Assembly (NCBI GenBank): GCA_021836225.1
Contig: JAKBJA010000172.1
Coordinates: 16,865 to 80,864 of the forward strand
From: Pseudomonadota bacterium
GTDB lineage: Bacteria > Pseudomonadota > Gammaproteobacteria > Burkholderiales > Thiobacillaceae
Length of the DNA: 64,000 nucleotides
Direction of reading: 5' to 3'
Positions 53,753-62,972 of this stretch are shown here, in pieces. The notes beneath the pieces are model-generated. The model saw only the letters and a program-made list of their open reading frames with translations. It did no database searches and had not been told where the DNA came from. A program made the translations under genes and the position numbers. Each line of letters begins with the position of its first letter. Position 1 is the stretch's first letter.

Positions 53753-54528
53753 TTGATTCCCTTCATGAATAACAAGCTCCAGTTCATTCGGCAGGCGCCG
53801 CCGGCTACTTGATAGCCGAGGTGATTCTCAATTCCCTTCAGAACATCCCCGGGTTGCGCAAGGTCCAGGCCAAAAAGGAGGGTCACGTAACGGCACATGT
53901 CTTCGATACGCTGAAAGTGCCAGTGGTAATTTTTCAGGTCATGATCGACAACTTTAAAACCTGCGGACTCGAGTTCTTTTGGGGCATCTGAATCGAAGAA
54001 ATCGCCCTTGTGTCCCATCGAGTTCCAGCGGTCAACGAACACGTTGAGGAAATCGGCTGTCCGTGTACCGGCCTTGACGTCGGCCACGCAGCATGACCCG
54101 CCGGTTTTCAATATGCGGCTGGCCTCGCGGAAAAAAGCGGGGCGATCGGGAAGATGGTGTAAACCTGCCAGGCTGATGACGCAATCTACCGAGGCATCAG
54201 GCAGGTCAATGTTGTCGAGTTCGGTTAAGACGGCACGGCATTTGCCGTTTGATTTGCAATATTGATAGAAGGCCTTTGATGTTTCAAGGGCGATAACTTC
54301 GTAATCATCACAGGGTAAATAGCGCTGCAAATAACCGCCGCCGGATGGCGCATCGCAAATTACTCGGCCTTGTTGGGGGGCGGCCAATCTGATGATATTG
54401 ATGAATTCCTGATCGCGTGCTTCCGGAAATTCGGCCATGGCCTTGTGGTAAGAATCCCCGCGCTGATTGAAGATGGCTTTGTAGTCGGCGTGTTGTCCGA
54501 TTGACCCGGGGCTTTGAGTGTCATGCAC
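53749..54528 (-). CDS. Class I SAM-dependent methyltransferase
   Basis: 259 residues from GTG 54528. The SAM loop is RVICDAPSGGGYLQRYL, followed by VIALETSKAFYQYCK, DCVISLAGLHHLPDRPAFF and REASRILKTGGSCCVADV, a Methyltransf_11 pattern. It is the first gene of the cassette after wzt copy B (81-base gap) and overlaps the amidotransferase gene. Like the methyltransferase after wzt copy A, it could set the terminal mark recognised by the adjacent Wzt. Confidence 0.85.
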   Translation of the reverse strand: MHDTQSPGSIGQHADYKAIFNQRGDSYHKAMAEFPEARDQEFINIIRLAAPQQGRVICDAPSGGGYLQRYLPCDDYEVIALETSKAFYQYCKSNGKCRAVLTELDNIDLPDASVDCVISLAGLHHLPDRPAFFREASRILKTGGSCCVADVKAGTRTADFLNVFVDRWNSMGHKGDFFDSDAPKELESAGFKVVDHDLKNYHWHFQRIEDMCRYVTLLFGLDLAQPGDVLKGIENHLGYQVAGGACRMNWSLLFMKGIK

Positions 54529-54609
54529 GGTTGGCCACCCGACGCATGAGGTTAGAAGGTGCTTCCAGGGAAGCCCATTTCTTTGGGGCCCGACAATGTC
54601 GCGGGAAGC

Positions 54610-55851
54610 TTAGTAAGGAACTGCATAACGTTTACCGTCTACGCAAAACTCGGTTGGCAGATTGACTGTCTTCCATTGATTATTCAGTCGCTCCATTCGC
54701 CTTGCCCTCACGGTAAATGTTTTTAGGGATTCGCCATTGAAGAGGATGCGCGTGTTTTTATCCACGAATGCGAGCCGTACGGAGTAGGTTCCAGCGGACA
54801 GTGGAAAATTTTGTACTATGTATTCGATTTCATGAGCGCCGTGGCTGAATGCCGCATTTGGCAATATTTCGCGAGTGCTGGCGGAGCTGATGTAAATGAA
54901 ATCGGTGCGGTGGGTTCCCGCGACGATCTCGATACCATCAAGGTCATGTTCCAGCGTGAATCTGATCCTGATTCGTAGTTTTCCACCGGATTCGATTTCG
55001 TTCACGACTGTACCGATATCGTCGAGAATCTCAATGGAATTTAGCGTTACTTCACCTGATCCCGATATTTTGGCCACGGCAGCATGCTGTGCCTGAGCCT
55101 GGATCTTGGAATTGCTTTCCTGATAAAACAATTCACAGATTTCGGTCGCTGTGCCATCGGATTCAATCTTGCCGTGATTCATGAGTATGCCCCGGCTACA
55201 GATGCGTTCCACTTGCCGGATATTGTGGCTGACCAGCAGAACGGTTCTATCCTGCCGTTTGATCAAATCCTCCACGCGATCGAAGCACTTGCGCTGAAAC
55301 GCCAGATCGCCAACTGCCAGAACCTCATCCACGATCAGGATTTCCGCTTCGACGCTCGTCGCCACGGCGAACGCCAGTTTGACCTGCATGCCTGAACTGT
55401 AGCGCTTGACCGGGGTATCGATGAATTCGGCCATCTCGGCGAAGTCGACGATCTCGTCGAATTTCTTGTCGATTTCCTGTTTCGACATGCCGAGGATGGC
55501 ACCGTTGAGATAGACGTTCTCGCGTCCGGTGAAGTCGGGCACGAAGCCGGCGCCGACTTCAATCAGTGGTGCGATGCGGCCATTGACCTTGACCGAACCG
55601 CGGGTGGGGGTGCTGATCCTGGCCAGCATTTTCAGCAGTGTGGATTTGCCGGCGCCGTTGTGGCCGATGATGCCGACCACTTCTCCCTGCTCGATGGAAA
55701 AGCTGACGTCATCCAGGGCCTTGAACAGAGGGCGTTCTTCAACTTCTTTGCCGGTCAAACGTGCGGCGGTGTTAAGCAGGGTCTGCTTAAGGCCTTGGAT
55801 GGCTCCGAGGCGGTATTCCTTGGTGAGGTGGTTGACTTCGATGGCTGGCAT
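54610..55851 (-). CDS. wzt: ABC transporter ATP-binding protein with C-terminal glycan-recognition domain (Wzt, copy B)
   Basis: 413 residues from ATG 55851, 11 bases after the permease stop. The ATPase domain is nearly the same as copy A (Walker A GHNGAGKST, signature YSSGMQ). From about residue 221 the sequence is different: a linker rich in Gln and Ala, then a beta-rich Wzt_C-type domain (EIEYIVQNFPLSAGTYSVRLA). It is directly downstream of the only permease, so this is the original pairing. The different C-terminal domains suggest that two export substrates share one channel. Confidence 0.92.
   Translation of the reverse strand: MPAIEVNHLTKEYRLGAIQGLKQTLLNTAARLTGKEVEERPLFKALDDVSFSIEQGEVVGIIGHNGAGKSTLLKMLARISTPTRGSVKVNGRIAPLIEVGAGFVPDFTGRENVYLNGAILGMSKQEIDKKFDEIVDFAEMAEFIDTPVKRYSSGMQVKLAFAVATSVEAEILIVDEVLAVGDLAFQRKCFDRVEDLIKRQDRTVLLVSHNIRQVERICSRGILMNHGKIESDGTATEICELFYQESNSKIQAQAQHAAVAKISGSGEVTLNSIEILDDIGTVVNEIESGGKLRIRIRFTLEHDLDGIEIVAGTHRTDFIYISSASTREILPNAAFSHGAHEIEYIVQNFPLSAGTYSVRLAFVDKNTRILFNGESLKTFTVRARRMERLNNQWKTVNLPTEFCVDGKRYAVPY
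55207..55851. repeat. Direct repeat copy 2 (Wzt nucleotide-binding domain)
   Basis: This is the partner of 48522-49166 in the same orientation, 6685 bases away. Most differences are synonymous or conservative. The repeats bracket the pyruvyltransferase, PP-loop, amidotransferase and methyltransferase genes plus the C-terminal domain of Wzt copy B. Confidence 0.9.
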
Positions 55852-55862
55852 AGGTTGCGGAC

Positions 55863-56681
55863 TTATATGACGTCAGCGAAATAGCTCTCGGCGCGTTTGA
55901 AGTACAAATAACTCAAAGGTAGCAGGATGGCGATCATGATGGCGCCGGGAATCATGGCATTCAGGTCCGGCGGCGTGCCCCGCAGGACGACGCTCTGGAA
56001 GGCGTCGATGATGCCGGCCAGGGGGTTGAGGGTGTAGAGGGTGTAGAGCGCGTCTGACCATTCGCCCGCGGCATGCTGCACCAGCAACTTATCCTTGACC
56101 AGTTGCAGCGGATAAATGACCGGCGAGGCGTACATCAGAAGGGAGAGAACCACAGGCAGGGCCTGGCCGACATCACGGTAGTAGACATTGATGGCCGCGC
56201 CGACGAAGGCGATGGTGAGTGCCGCCAATATCGTATAGGCGATGATGAGCGGCACCCACAGGATGTAAAGAGTGGGCAGCATGCCGTACCACGCCATCAG
56301 CCCCGCTAGGATGAAAAAACTGATGCCCAGCTCGACCAGTTTGGTGAGGACCGCGGTGATGGGGAAGATTTCGCGCGGGAAGTAGATCTTCTTGATCAGC
56401 GCGGTATTGCTGACGACGCTGGTGACGCCCTGGGAGGCCGATTCCTGGAAGAAGGTCCACGGTATGAGCGCGGCGAACACCAGGATGGGGTAGGGAATGT
56501 CACCGCTTTCGATGCCGACGAAGCTTTTGACCAAAGTGAAGATCAGCATCAACGCAATCGGCTTGAGGATGGCCCAGGCAATGCCGAGGTAGGCCTGCTT
56601 GTAGCGCAGGGCGATGTTCTTCCACGCGAGCGTGGCCATCAGTTCACGGTAGTCGTATAGGTTCTTGGCGATGGTGAGCAT
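55863..56681 (-). CDS. wzm: ABC transporter permease for polysaccharide export (Wzm)
   Basis: 272 residues from ATG 56681, with about six membrane segments. The start TIAKNLYDYRELMATLAWKN and the amphipathic LRYKQAYLGIAWAILKP are characteristic of ABC-2 type O-antigen/teichoic acid permeases. IKKIYFPREIFPITAVLTKL and a late LNPLAGIIDAFQSVVLRG complete the signature. It forms the channel for lipid-linked glycan with Wzt. It is the only permease gene in the window, heading a likely operon with wzt copy B and the cassette. Confidence 0.94.
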   Translation of the reverse strand: MLTIAKNLYDYRELMATLAWKNIALRYKQAYLGIAWAILKPIALMLIFTLVKSFVGIESGDIPYPILVFAALIPWTFFQESASQGVTSVVSNTALIKKIYFPREIFPITAVLTKLVELGISFFILAGLMAWYGMLPTLYILWVPLIIAYTILAALTIAFVGAAINVYYRDVGQALPVVLSLLMYASPVIYPLQLVKDKLLVQHAAGEWSDALYTLYTLNPLAGIIDAFQSVVLRGTPPDLNAMIPGAIMIAILLPLSYLYFKRAESYFADVI

Positions 56682-56743
56682 GGGCTTATGAAAGGGTCAA
56701 CTTCGGTGCACAGGGCTGTCGCAGGTTTGTCGAATGTGTCGAG

Positions 56744-56772
56744 ATTGTATACACCCACTTGCGGATCGTCAG
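56744..56772 (-). promoter_or_regulatory. Candidate sigma-70 promoter upstream of wzm
   Basis: On the minus strand CTGACG (56767-56772) and TACAAT (56744-56749) are separated by 17 bases, about 62 bases before the wzm ATG. The -10 fits well and the -35 matches four of six consensus positions. It lies downstream of the sigma-54 element, so the operon may have two start points. Confidence 0.4.
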
Positions 56773-56885
56773 GCAGCTTGGGCAGACAGGCTCTGCCCTG
56801 TCCGAGATGGGCAGGCGGTGCTTTGCGGACCGAGGGGGCGGGGTATTGGGTCGCATGGGCGGATAGTGTGTTTGCCGTAGGTGAC

Positions 56886-56901
56886 AGCAAGGGGTGTGCC
56901 A
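56886..56901 (-). promoter_or_regulatory. Sigma-54 (RpoN) promoter upstream of wzm
   Basis: The minus strand reads TGGCACACCCCTTGCT, with GG and GC separated by exactly 10 bases. Compared with the consensus TGGCACG-N4-TTGCW only the seventh base differs. The expected start is near 56874, leaving a leader of about 190 bases to the wzm ATG. The activator site would lie upstream, in the end of the GT2 gene at 56939. Strong by-eye match in an intergenic region and in the right orientation. Confidence 0.7.
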
Positions 56902-56938
56902 GTGGGGGCTGGCCGATCATTATTGGTGGGTGGGGCGA

Positions 56939-57907
56939 TCACCCCTGAAAGTGCGCGCTACGCCGGCGGGTGACGAAATCGACCAGGTTGCGGTAGAGCG
57001 GGGCGGGCAGCAGGCTGGCGATCAGGTGTTTGAGGTCGCCGGCTTTCCAGTCGGACTTGCGGAAGGCGCGGCGGAACAGTCGGCGGGCGGATTCGGTGTC
57101 GTTGCGCCAGTGGCAGCGGTAGGCCTCGCGCAGCAGGGGGTCGTGGATCAGTTCGTTGACGCGGGCGGGGGTGAGGTGGGCAACCAGTTCGGGGTGGTGG
57201 CGGACGAAGTCCTGGCGCACGGAGACGGCATCGAACACCTGTCGCCAGCGGGGGATGTGGGAACCCCCACGGGGATAACGCCGGTAAAACGCCAGCGCTT
57301 CGGGCACGCGCACAAGACGGGGCTGGCGCGCGAGCATTCGCAGCCACAGGTCGAAGTCCATTGCGGTGGGTGCGCGTTCGGAAAACCCGCGCAGTTCGTC
57401 GATGAGGGGGCGGCGGATCAGCACGCTGTTGTTCGGCCACGGGTCGTGTTCCAGAAAATGGCTGGCCGCTTCACTGGCATCGAGGATGGGCGGAATTTTC
57501 GGGCTGGTGTCGGTTGCGGCGACGCCGATGTCCTGCCAGCCGCAATAGGCGACATCGGCGGGTATGGTTTCGAGCGCGTCGTGCATCAGGCGCAGTGCAT
57601 CCGGATGCCAGCTGTCGTCGGCGTCGAGAAAGGCGACGTAGTTGCCGTTGGCGTGGGCGAGCGCGCGGTTGCGCGCGGCAAAGGGCCCCGTCCGATTCTG
57701 GAAGACGAGCGCGATGCGATCGGGATGGCCGGCGGCCAGCCTTTGCAGGATATCGGTCGAGCCGTCGGTCGAGCCGTCGTCGACCACGATGAGTTCCACC
57801 TGCGGGTAGCTTTGCCCGAGCACGCTCGCGATCGCCTCTTCCACATAAGGTGCGGCGTTGTGGCAGGGCATGACGACGGAGATCAGTGTGGGGTCGAACT
57901 TATCCAT
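56939..57907 (-). CDS. GT2 family glycosyltransferase
   Basis: 322 residues from ATG 57907, which opens MDKFDPTLISVVMPCHN; an upstream in-frame start would add 17 non-conserved residues. LIVVDDGSTDGSTDIL and YVAFLDADDSWHPDAL form the nucleotide and metal site. MDFDLWLRMLARQPR is the later acidic motif. It is the outermost gene of the glycan locus, and GC content returns to the high level of the housekeeping side. It is divergent from aroB across 125 bases. Confidence 0.89.
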   Translation of the reverse strand: MDKFDPTLISVVMPCHNAAPYVEEAIASVLGQSYPQVELIVVDDGSTDGSTDILQRLAAGHPDRIALVFQNRTGPFAARNRALAHANGNYVAFLDADDSWHPDALRLMHDALETIPADVAYCGWQDIGVAATDTSPKIPPILDASEAASHFLEHDPWPNNSVLIRRPLIDELRGFSERAPTAMDFDLWLRMLARQPRLVRVPEALAFYRRYPRGGSHIPRWRQVFDAVSVRQDFVRHHPELVAHLTPARVNELIHDPLLREAYRCHWRNDTESARRLFRRAFRKSDWKAGDLKHLIASLLPAPLYRNLVDFVTRRRSAHFQG

Positions 57908-58032
57908 GGGCGGATTATGGGTTGAGTGGGCCGGGATGCAAAGTGCTTCCCGCTGCATTGCACGGGAGGCCCGCCCTCGGGGCGGTCGGCTTTGGTTACA
58001 ATCGGTGATCGCGCTTATTCACTGATTGCCCC
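57908..58032. other. 125-base divergent region between the glycan locus and aroB
   Basis: This contains a GC-rich CCGCCC/GGGCGG hairpin with a 3-base loop (57971-57985) and a TACAAT at 57997-58002, which could be the aroB -10; no matching -35 was found. Its boundaries mark the edge of the glycan island. Confidence 0.4.
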
Positions 58033-59112
58033 ATGCAAACCCTCACCGTCGATCTCGGCGACCGCTCCTACCCCATCCACATCGGCGCCGGCCTCTTGAG
58101 CCAGGCCGGGCTGATCCTGCCGCATCTGGCGCAGAAGCGGGTGATGGTGGTGACCAATACCACGGTGGCGCCGCTGTATCTGGCGCAGCTGACGGCGACG
58201 CTGGAAGCAGCCGGGGTGACCGTGGCGCAGGTGGTGCTGCCGGACGGCGAGGCCTACAAGACCTGGGAAACGCTGAACCTGATTTTCGACGCGCTCCTGA
58301 CCGACCGCGCCGAGCGCAAAACCACGCTGATTGCGCTGGGCGGCGGGGTGATCGGCGACATGACCGGCTTCGCCGCCGCGTGCTACCAGCGCGGCGTGCC
58401 CTTCGTCCAGATTCCCACCACGCTGTTGTCGCAGGTCGACTCGTCGGTAGGCGGCAAGACCGGGATCAACCATCCGCTCGGCAAGAACATGATCGGTGCG
58501 TTCTACCAGCCGAAGGTGGTGCTGGCCGACACCGACACGCTGAAGACCTTGCCGCCGCGCGAGCTGTCGGCGGGGCTGGCCGAGGTGATCAAGTACGGCC
58601 TGATCTGGGACGCCGGCTTTCTCGCCTGGCTGGAAGCCAGCATGGACAAGCTGCGCGCGCTCGACCCTGCGGCGATTGCCCATGCGATTCACCGCTCGTG
58701 TGAAATCAAGGCGCAGGTGGTGGGGCAGGACGAGCGCGAAGGCGGCATCCGCGCCATCCTCAATCTCGGCCACACCTTCGGCCACGCGATCGAGACCGGC
58801 ATGGGCTACGGCACCTGGCTGCACGGCGAGGCGGTGGCGGCGGGCATGGTGATGGCGGCGCAGACCTCGCAGCGCATGGGCTGGCTTTCCGGGGCGGACG
58901 TCGAGCGCACCCGCGCGCTGATCCGCGCCGCCGGGCTGCCGGACGTGGCGCCGGATCTGGACGTCGATACGTATCTGGAATACATGGGCCACGACAAGAA
59001 GGTCGAGGGCGGAAAAATGCGCTTCGTGCTGCTGAAAAAGCTGGGCGAGGCGGTGATCACCGGCGACGTGCCGGCCGATGTGCTGACCGGCGTGCTGACC
59101 GCGCCACACTGA
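58033..59112 (+). CDS. aroB: 3-dehydroquinate synthase
   Basis: 359 residues from ATG 58033, the normal length. NAD-site motif [33 protein letters not shown], and the zinc ligands in AEVIKYG (Glu), [10 protein letters not shown] (His) and LHGEAVAAG (His) are all present. It converts DAHP to 3-dehydroquinate, step two of the shikimate pathway, in the cytosol. aroK, its common upstream partner, is absent, replaced by the glycan locus. The next gene starts 10 bases after its stop. Confidence 0.98.
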   Translation: MQTLTVDLGDRSYPIHIGAGLLSQAGLILPHLAQKRVMVVTNTTVAPLYLAQLTATLEAAGVTVAQVVLPDGEAYKTWETLNLIFDALLTDRAERKTTLIALGGGVIGDMTGFAAACYQRGVPFVQIPTTLLSQVDSSVGGKTGINHPLGKNMIGAFYQPKVVLADTDTLKTLPPRELSAGLAEVIKYGLIWDAGFLAWLEASMDKLRALDPAAIAHAIHRSCEIKAQVVGQDEREGGIRAILNLGHTFGHAIETGMGYGTWLHGEAVAAGMVMAAQTSQRMGWLSGADVERTRALIRAAGLPDVAPDLDVDTYLEYMGHDKKVEGGKMRFVLLKKLGEAVITGDVPADVLTGVLTAPH

Positions 59113-59122
59113 GGAATTATTG

Positions 59123-60253
<1,131 letters not shown>

Positions 60254-60383
60254 GGCGTCGTCCGCCCAGCCCAGAGCGCGGCGCTACATTGTGTAAGCAT
60301 TTTGTGGACGATCCGTAGCAGGCGCAGCGGGGGTGGATTTGCGCACCCCATGCCAGGCCTTGTGATTGGGCGTTTTCGATCGC

Positions 60384-60399
60384 TGGCACGCTTGCTGCA
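60384..60399 (+). promoter_or_regulatory. Sigma-54 (RpoN) promoter upstream of the rhodanese gene
   Basis: TGGCACGCTTGCTGCA fits the consensus TGGCACG-N4-TTGCW with one mismatch (C for the first T), and GG and GC are 10 bases apart. The expected start is near 60411, followed by an AGGAG ribosome site at 60427-60431 and the ATG at 60438. Placement and orientation are ideal. The remaining ~130 bases upstream could hold activator sites. Confidence 0.7.
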
Positions 60400-60437
60400 G
60401 AAGCACACTCATCTGCATTCCAGCCCAGGAGAAATGG

Positions 60438-61313
60438 ATGAGCGTACTGATCGAACCCGCCGACCTTCAAACCGCGATGGCAAGCGAGCCCATGGTCGTG
60501 ATCGATACCCGCGACTCGGGCGTGTACGCCAAGGGACACCTGCCCGGCGCGGTGAACCTGCGCGAGATCTTCACCTACCTGGCGACCTCTGATGCGGACG
60601 GGCTGGAAGGCCTGAAGGAAAAATTCGCCGAGGCGTTCGGCGCGGCAGGCCTGTCGGGCAAGGAGACCGCAGTGCTGTACGAGGACGCCATGAACACCGG
60701 CTTCGGCCAGTCGTGCCGCGGCTATTTCATTCTCAGCTATCTCGGCTACCCGAAGATCAAGGTGCTGCACGGCGGCTATCAGGCCTGGCTGGCGGCGGGC
60801 CTGCCGACCAGCACCGAAGCGGTGGCGCCGGCCCCGGCGACCTTTCCGACGCATACCGCGGCCGACGTGATGGTGGACAAGGACGCGATGCTCGCGGCGG
60901 TGAAGTCCGGCAGCGCGGCGCTGCTCGACGTGCGCGACGTCGACGAATGGATCGGCGTGAGCTCTTCGCCCTACGGTCCGGACTTCTGCCCGCGCAAGGG
61001 ACGTATCCCCAGCGCGCGCTGGATCGAGTGGTACCGCCTGATGAAGCCGGGCGCCGACGGCCCGGTATTCAAGGCGAAGAACGAGGTGCTGGCCGAGTGC
61101 CTGACCGTCGGGATCACGCCGGAGACGCCGGTGATCGTCTACTGCTTCAAGGGTGCGCGCGCCTCCAACACCTTCCTCATCCTCAAGGAAGCCGGCATCA
61201 AGAACGTGAAGATCTATTTCGGTTCGTGGAACGAGTGGTCGCGCGATCCGTCGCTGCCGATCGAGGAAGGTTTCCCGCAGAGGGCCAGTTCGGCTTACGC
61301 CGAGGCCGCCTGA
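60438..61313 (+). CDS. Tandem rhodanese-domain sulfurtransferase
   Basis: 291 residues from ATG 60438, with AGGAG 7 bases upstream. Two rhodanese domains are visible: ~1-135 (VVIDTRDSGVYAKGHLPGAVN) and ~150-280 (AALLDVRDVDEW). The catalytic Cys236 is in the second, VYCFKGARASNTF. The first domain lacks an active-site Cys, as in TST/SseA-type enzymes. It moves sulfane sulfur between thiosulfate or persulfide donors and thiol acceptors. A sigma-54 element precedes it. The next gene start overlaps its stop (TGATG). Confidence 0.92.
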   Translation: MSVLIEPADLQTAMASEPMVVIDTRDSGVYAKGHLPGAVNLREIFTYLATSDADGLEGLKEKFAEAFGAAGLSGKETAVLYEDAMNTGFGQSCRGYFILSYLGYPKIKVLHGGYQAWLAAGLPTSTEAVAPAPATFPTHTAADVMVDKDAMLAAVKSGSAALLDVRDVDEWIGVSSSPYGPDFCPRKGRIPSARWIEWYRLMKPGADGPVFKAKNEVLAECLTVGITPETPVIVYCFKGARASNTFLILKEAGIKNVKIYFGSWNEWSRDPSLPIEEGFPQRASSAYAEAA

Positions 61314-61765
61314 TGGCGGAGTTTGCGTCCGGCCTGCTTGTCCTGCATCTGCTTGCTGCGGTGGCCTGGGTGGGCGGGGTTTTCTTCGCCTATATGGCGC
61401 TGCGGCCGGCGAGCATGCTGCTCGACGCGCCGCTGCGCCTGAGCCTGTGGGCGGCGACCTTTGGCCGCTTCTTTCCCTGGGTGTGGGGTTTCATCGCCGT
61501 GCTGCTCGTCAGCGGACATGCGCTGATGGGACTGGCGCCGGCGCGCAGCAGCCTGCTGGCGATGGCCGCGATCGGCTGGACGATGAGCCTGTTGTTCGCC
61601 TATCTGTACTTTGTCCTGTTCGCATCGCTCAAGCGGGCCGTGGCGGCGTCCGACACGCCTGCCGCCGCGCAGGCGATGACGCGCATCCGTCCGGTAATGG
61701 CGACCAATCTTGCGCTCGGGTTGGCGGCTTCTGCGCTCGGCGCGCTGCACCCGATCCTCGGCTGA
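61313..61765 (+). CDS. Small CopD-like integral membrane protein
   Basis: 150 residues from ATG 61313, sharing a base with the rhodanese stop. Four hydrophobic segments are apparent. The opening LLVLHLLAAVAWVGGVFFAY has the His and Trp pattern of the CopD/DUF4149-like family, which sometimes binds heme or copper. The role here is unknown. Co-translation with the rhodanese suggests a link to sulfur or redox metabolism. Confidence 0.8.
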   Translation: MAEFASGLLVLHLLAAVAWVGGVFFAYMALRPASMLLDAPLRLSLWAATFGRFFPWVWGFIAVLLVSGHALMGLAPARSSLLAMAAIGWTMSLLFAYLYFVLFASLKRAVAASDTPAAAQAMTRIRPVMATNLALGLAASALGALHPILG

Positions 61766-61766
61766 T

Positions 61767-62459
61767 TCAGCTGCCCGGCGGCAGCGTGCGCGCCACCACC
61801 CAGCAATCCACCTCGCATGCACCGGCCTGCTTCAGCGTCGCGGCCAGTTCATCGAGGCTGGTGCCGGTCGTCATCACGTCGTCGACGAGCGCGATGCGCT
61901 GCCCCTGAATTTCGCCCGAACTCGTGAATGCGCCGCGGACATTGCGGCGCCGCGCATCGTGCTTCAGCCCCATTTGCGGCGGGGTGTCGCGGATGCGCCG
62001 GCAACTGTCGAGGTCGAGCGGCAGACCGAGCTGGCTTGCCACCGTCCGTGCGATCTCGCTGGCGTGATTGAAGCCGCGCTCGCGGATGCGGGACGCATGC
62101 AGCGGCATGGCCATCAGGCGGTCGGGGCGGGGCGCGGCGGCCACGGCCTCGGCCAGGCACTCGCCCAGCACCGGTGCAATGGCGAGCTGGCCGTGATACT
62201 TCAGGCGCGGAATCATCTGGTCGAGCGGAAACGCATAGGCCAGCGCGGCATGGGTGCGGTCGAATGCCGGCGGATGTTTGAGGCAGGCGCCGCATCGTTG
62301 GCCGTCGGGCGTGGGAATGGCGCACTGCGGGCACTGCGGCTGGCGGTGCCAGGGCAGGCCGTCCGCACAGGCGCTGCATAGCGCATGTGACGCAGCATGC
62401 GCACCGCAGAGCAGGCAGGTGGGCGGGAAAATCCGACTAAAAAATGATCTGATGTTCAA
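61767..62459 (-). CDS. comF: ComF family phosphoribosyltransferase-like protein
   Basis: 230 residues from ATG 62459. The N-terminal zinc-finger region is CLLCGAHAASHALCSAC followed by CPQCAIPTPDGQRCGAC. The PRPP-binding loop is ALVDDVMTTGTS, preceded by the RERGFNHASEIART motif. ComF acts in the cytosol in DNA uptake and transformation. It is convergent with the CopD-like gene (1 base apart) and divergent from the next gene. Confidence 0.94.
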   Translation of the reverse strand: MNIRSFFSRIFPPTCLLCGAHAASHALCSACADGLPWHRQPQCPQCAIPTPDGQRCGACLKHPPAFDRTHAALAYAFPLDQMIPRLKYHGQLAIAPVLGECLAEAVAAAPRPDRLMAMPLHASRIRERGFNHASEIARTVASQLGLPLDLDSCRRIRDTPPQMGLKHDARRRNVRGAFTSSGEIQGQRIALVDDVMTTGTSLDELAATLKQAGACEVDCWVVARTLPPGS

Positions 62460-62513
62460 TTTGGCGACCGTCTGAATTTGACAGCGGGGTCGTCGCCCCC
62501 GAAAATCCGGTCC

Positions 62514-62972
62514 ATGAAAGCCAAACGCGTCATTTCCGCCTCATCCTCCCGCTTCGCCGCCCAGCTGTTCAACATCCTGACCGTGGTGGCGTTGATGCTT
62601 TCGTTGACCGCCCTGCTGCTGGGCAAGCTGCTGGCCAGCCACAAGATCGGATTTCTGCCCTTCGTGCTGTCCTTGCCGCCCGTGATGATCTGGCTGGGCG
62701 CATCGATTTTCGTCTATGCCAGCATCGCCCACCATCCCAATACGCGTGCCGCACATTACAACAAGTGGGCAGGCTACCGCTTTTACGGCGTGATGGGCAG
62801 CCTGATGGTGATCGGTCCGGCGATCTACGGCCTGCTCGGCGGCTGGCAGGGGCTGATGCTGGTGCTGGGGCTGGCGGTGTTGATCATCGTGCCGTGGGCG
62901 CTGTTTGATATTTACAAGGCCGCGCGCGAACCGTGGCAGGACATGACCATCGAGGTGGCAATACATGAATGA
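62514..62972 (+). CDS. Small integral membrane protein, function unknown
   Basis: 152 residues from ATG 62514; an earlier TTG at 62478 lacks a ribosome site. Four membrane segments are predictable ([73 protein letters not shown]). The N terminus is basic. No family is recognised. It overlaps the bioB start by 8 bases, so it belongs to the biotin operon transcript, but no link to biotin is evident. Confidence 0.75.
   Translation: MKAKRVISASSSRFAAQLFNILTVVALMLSLTALLLGKLLASHKIGFLPFVLSLPPVMIWLGASIFVYASIAHHPNTRAAHYNKWAGYRFYGVMGSLMVIGPAIYGLLGGWQGLMLVLGLAVLIIVPWALFDIYKAAREPWQDMTIEVAIHE

Larger units (their letters stand above)
56682..56938. other. 257-base intergenic region upstream of wzm
   Basis: This holds the sigma-54 and candidate sigma-70 elements listed separately. 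A minus-strand open frame of 93 codons spans part of it but overlaps wzm, is Pro-rich and has no ribosome site. I regard it as non-coding. Confidence 0.6.

Noticed and set aside
56639..56920. 93-codon minus-strand frame upstream of wzm
   Set aside because: It overlaps the wzm start and the promoter elements, is Pro-rich and lacks a ribosome site.
57997..58002. TACAAT as an aroB promoter
   Set aside because: No acceptable -35 at 16-18 bases; kept only as a remark.
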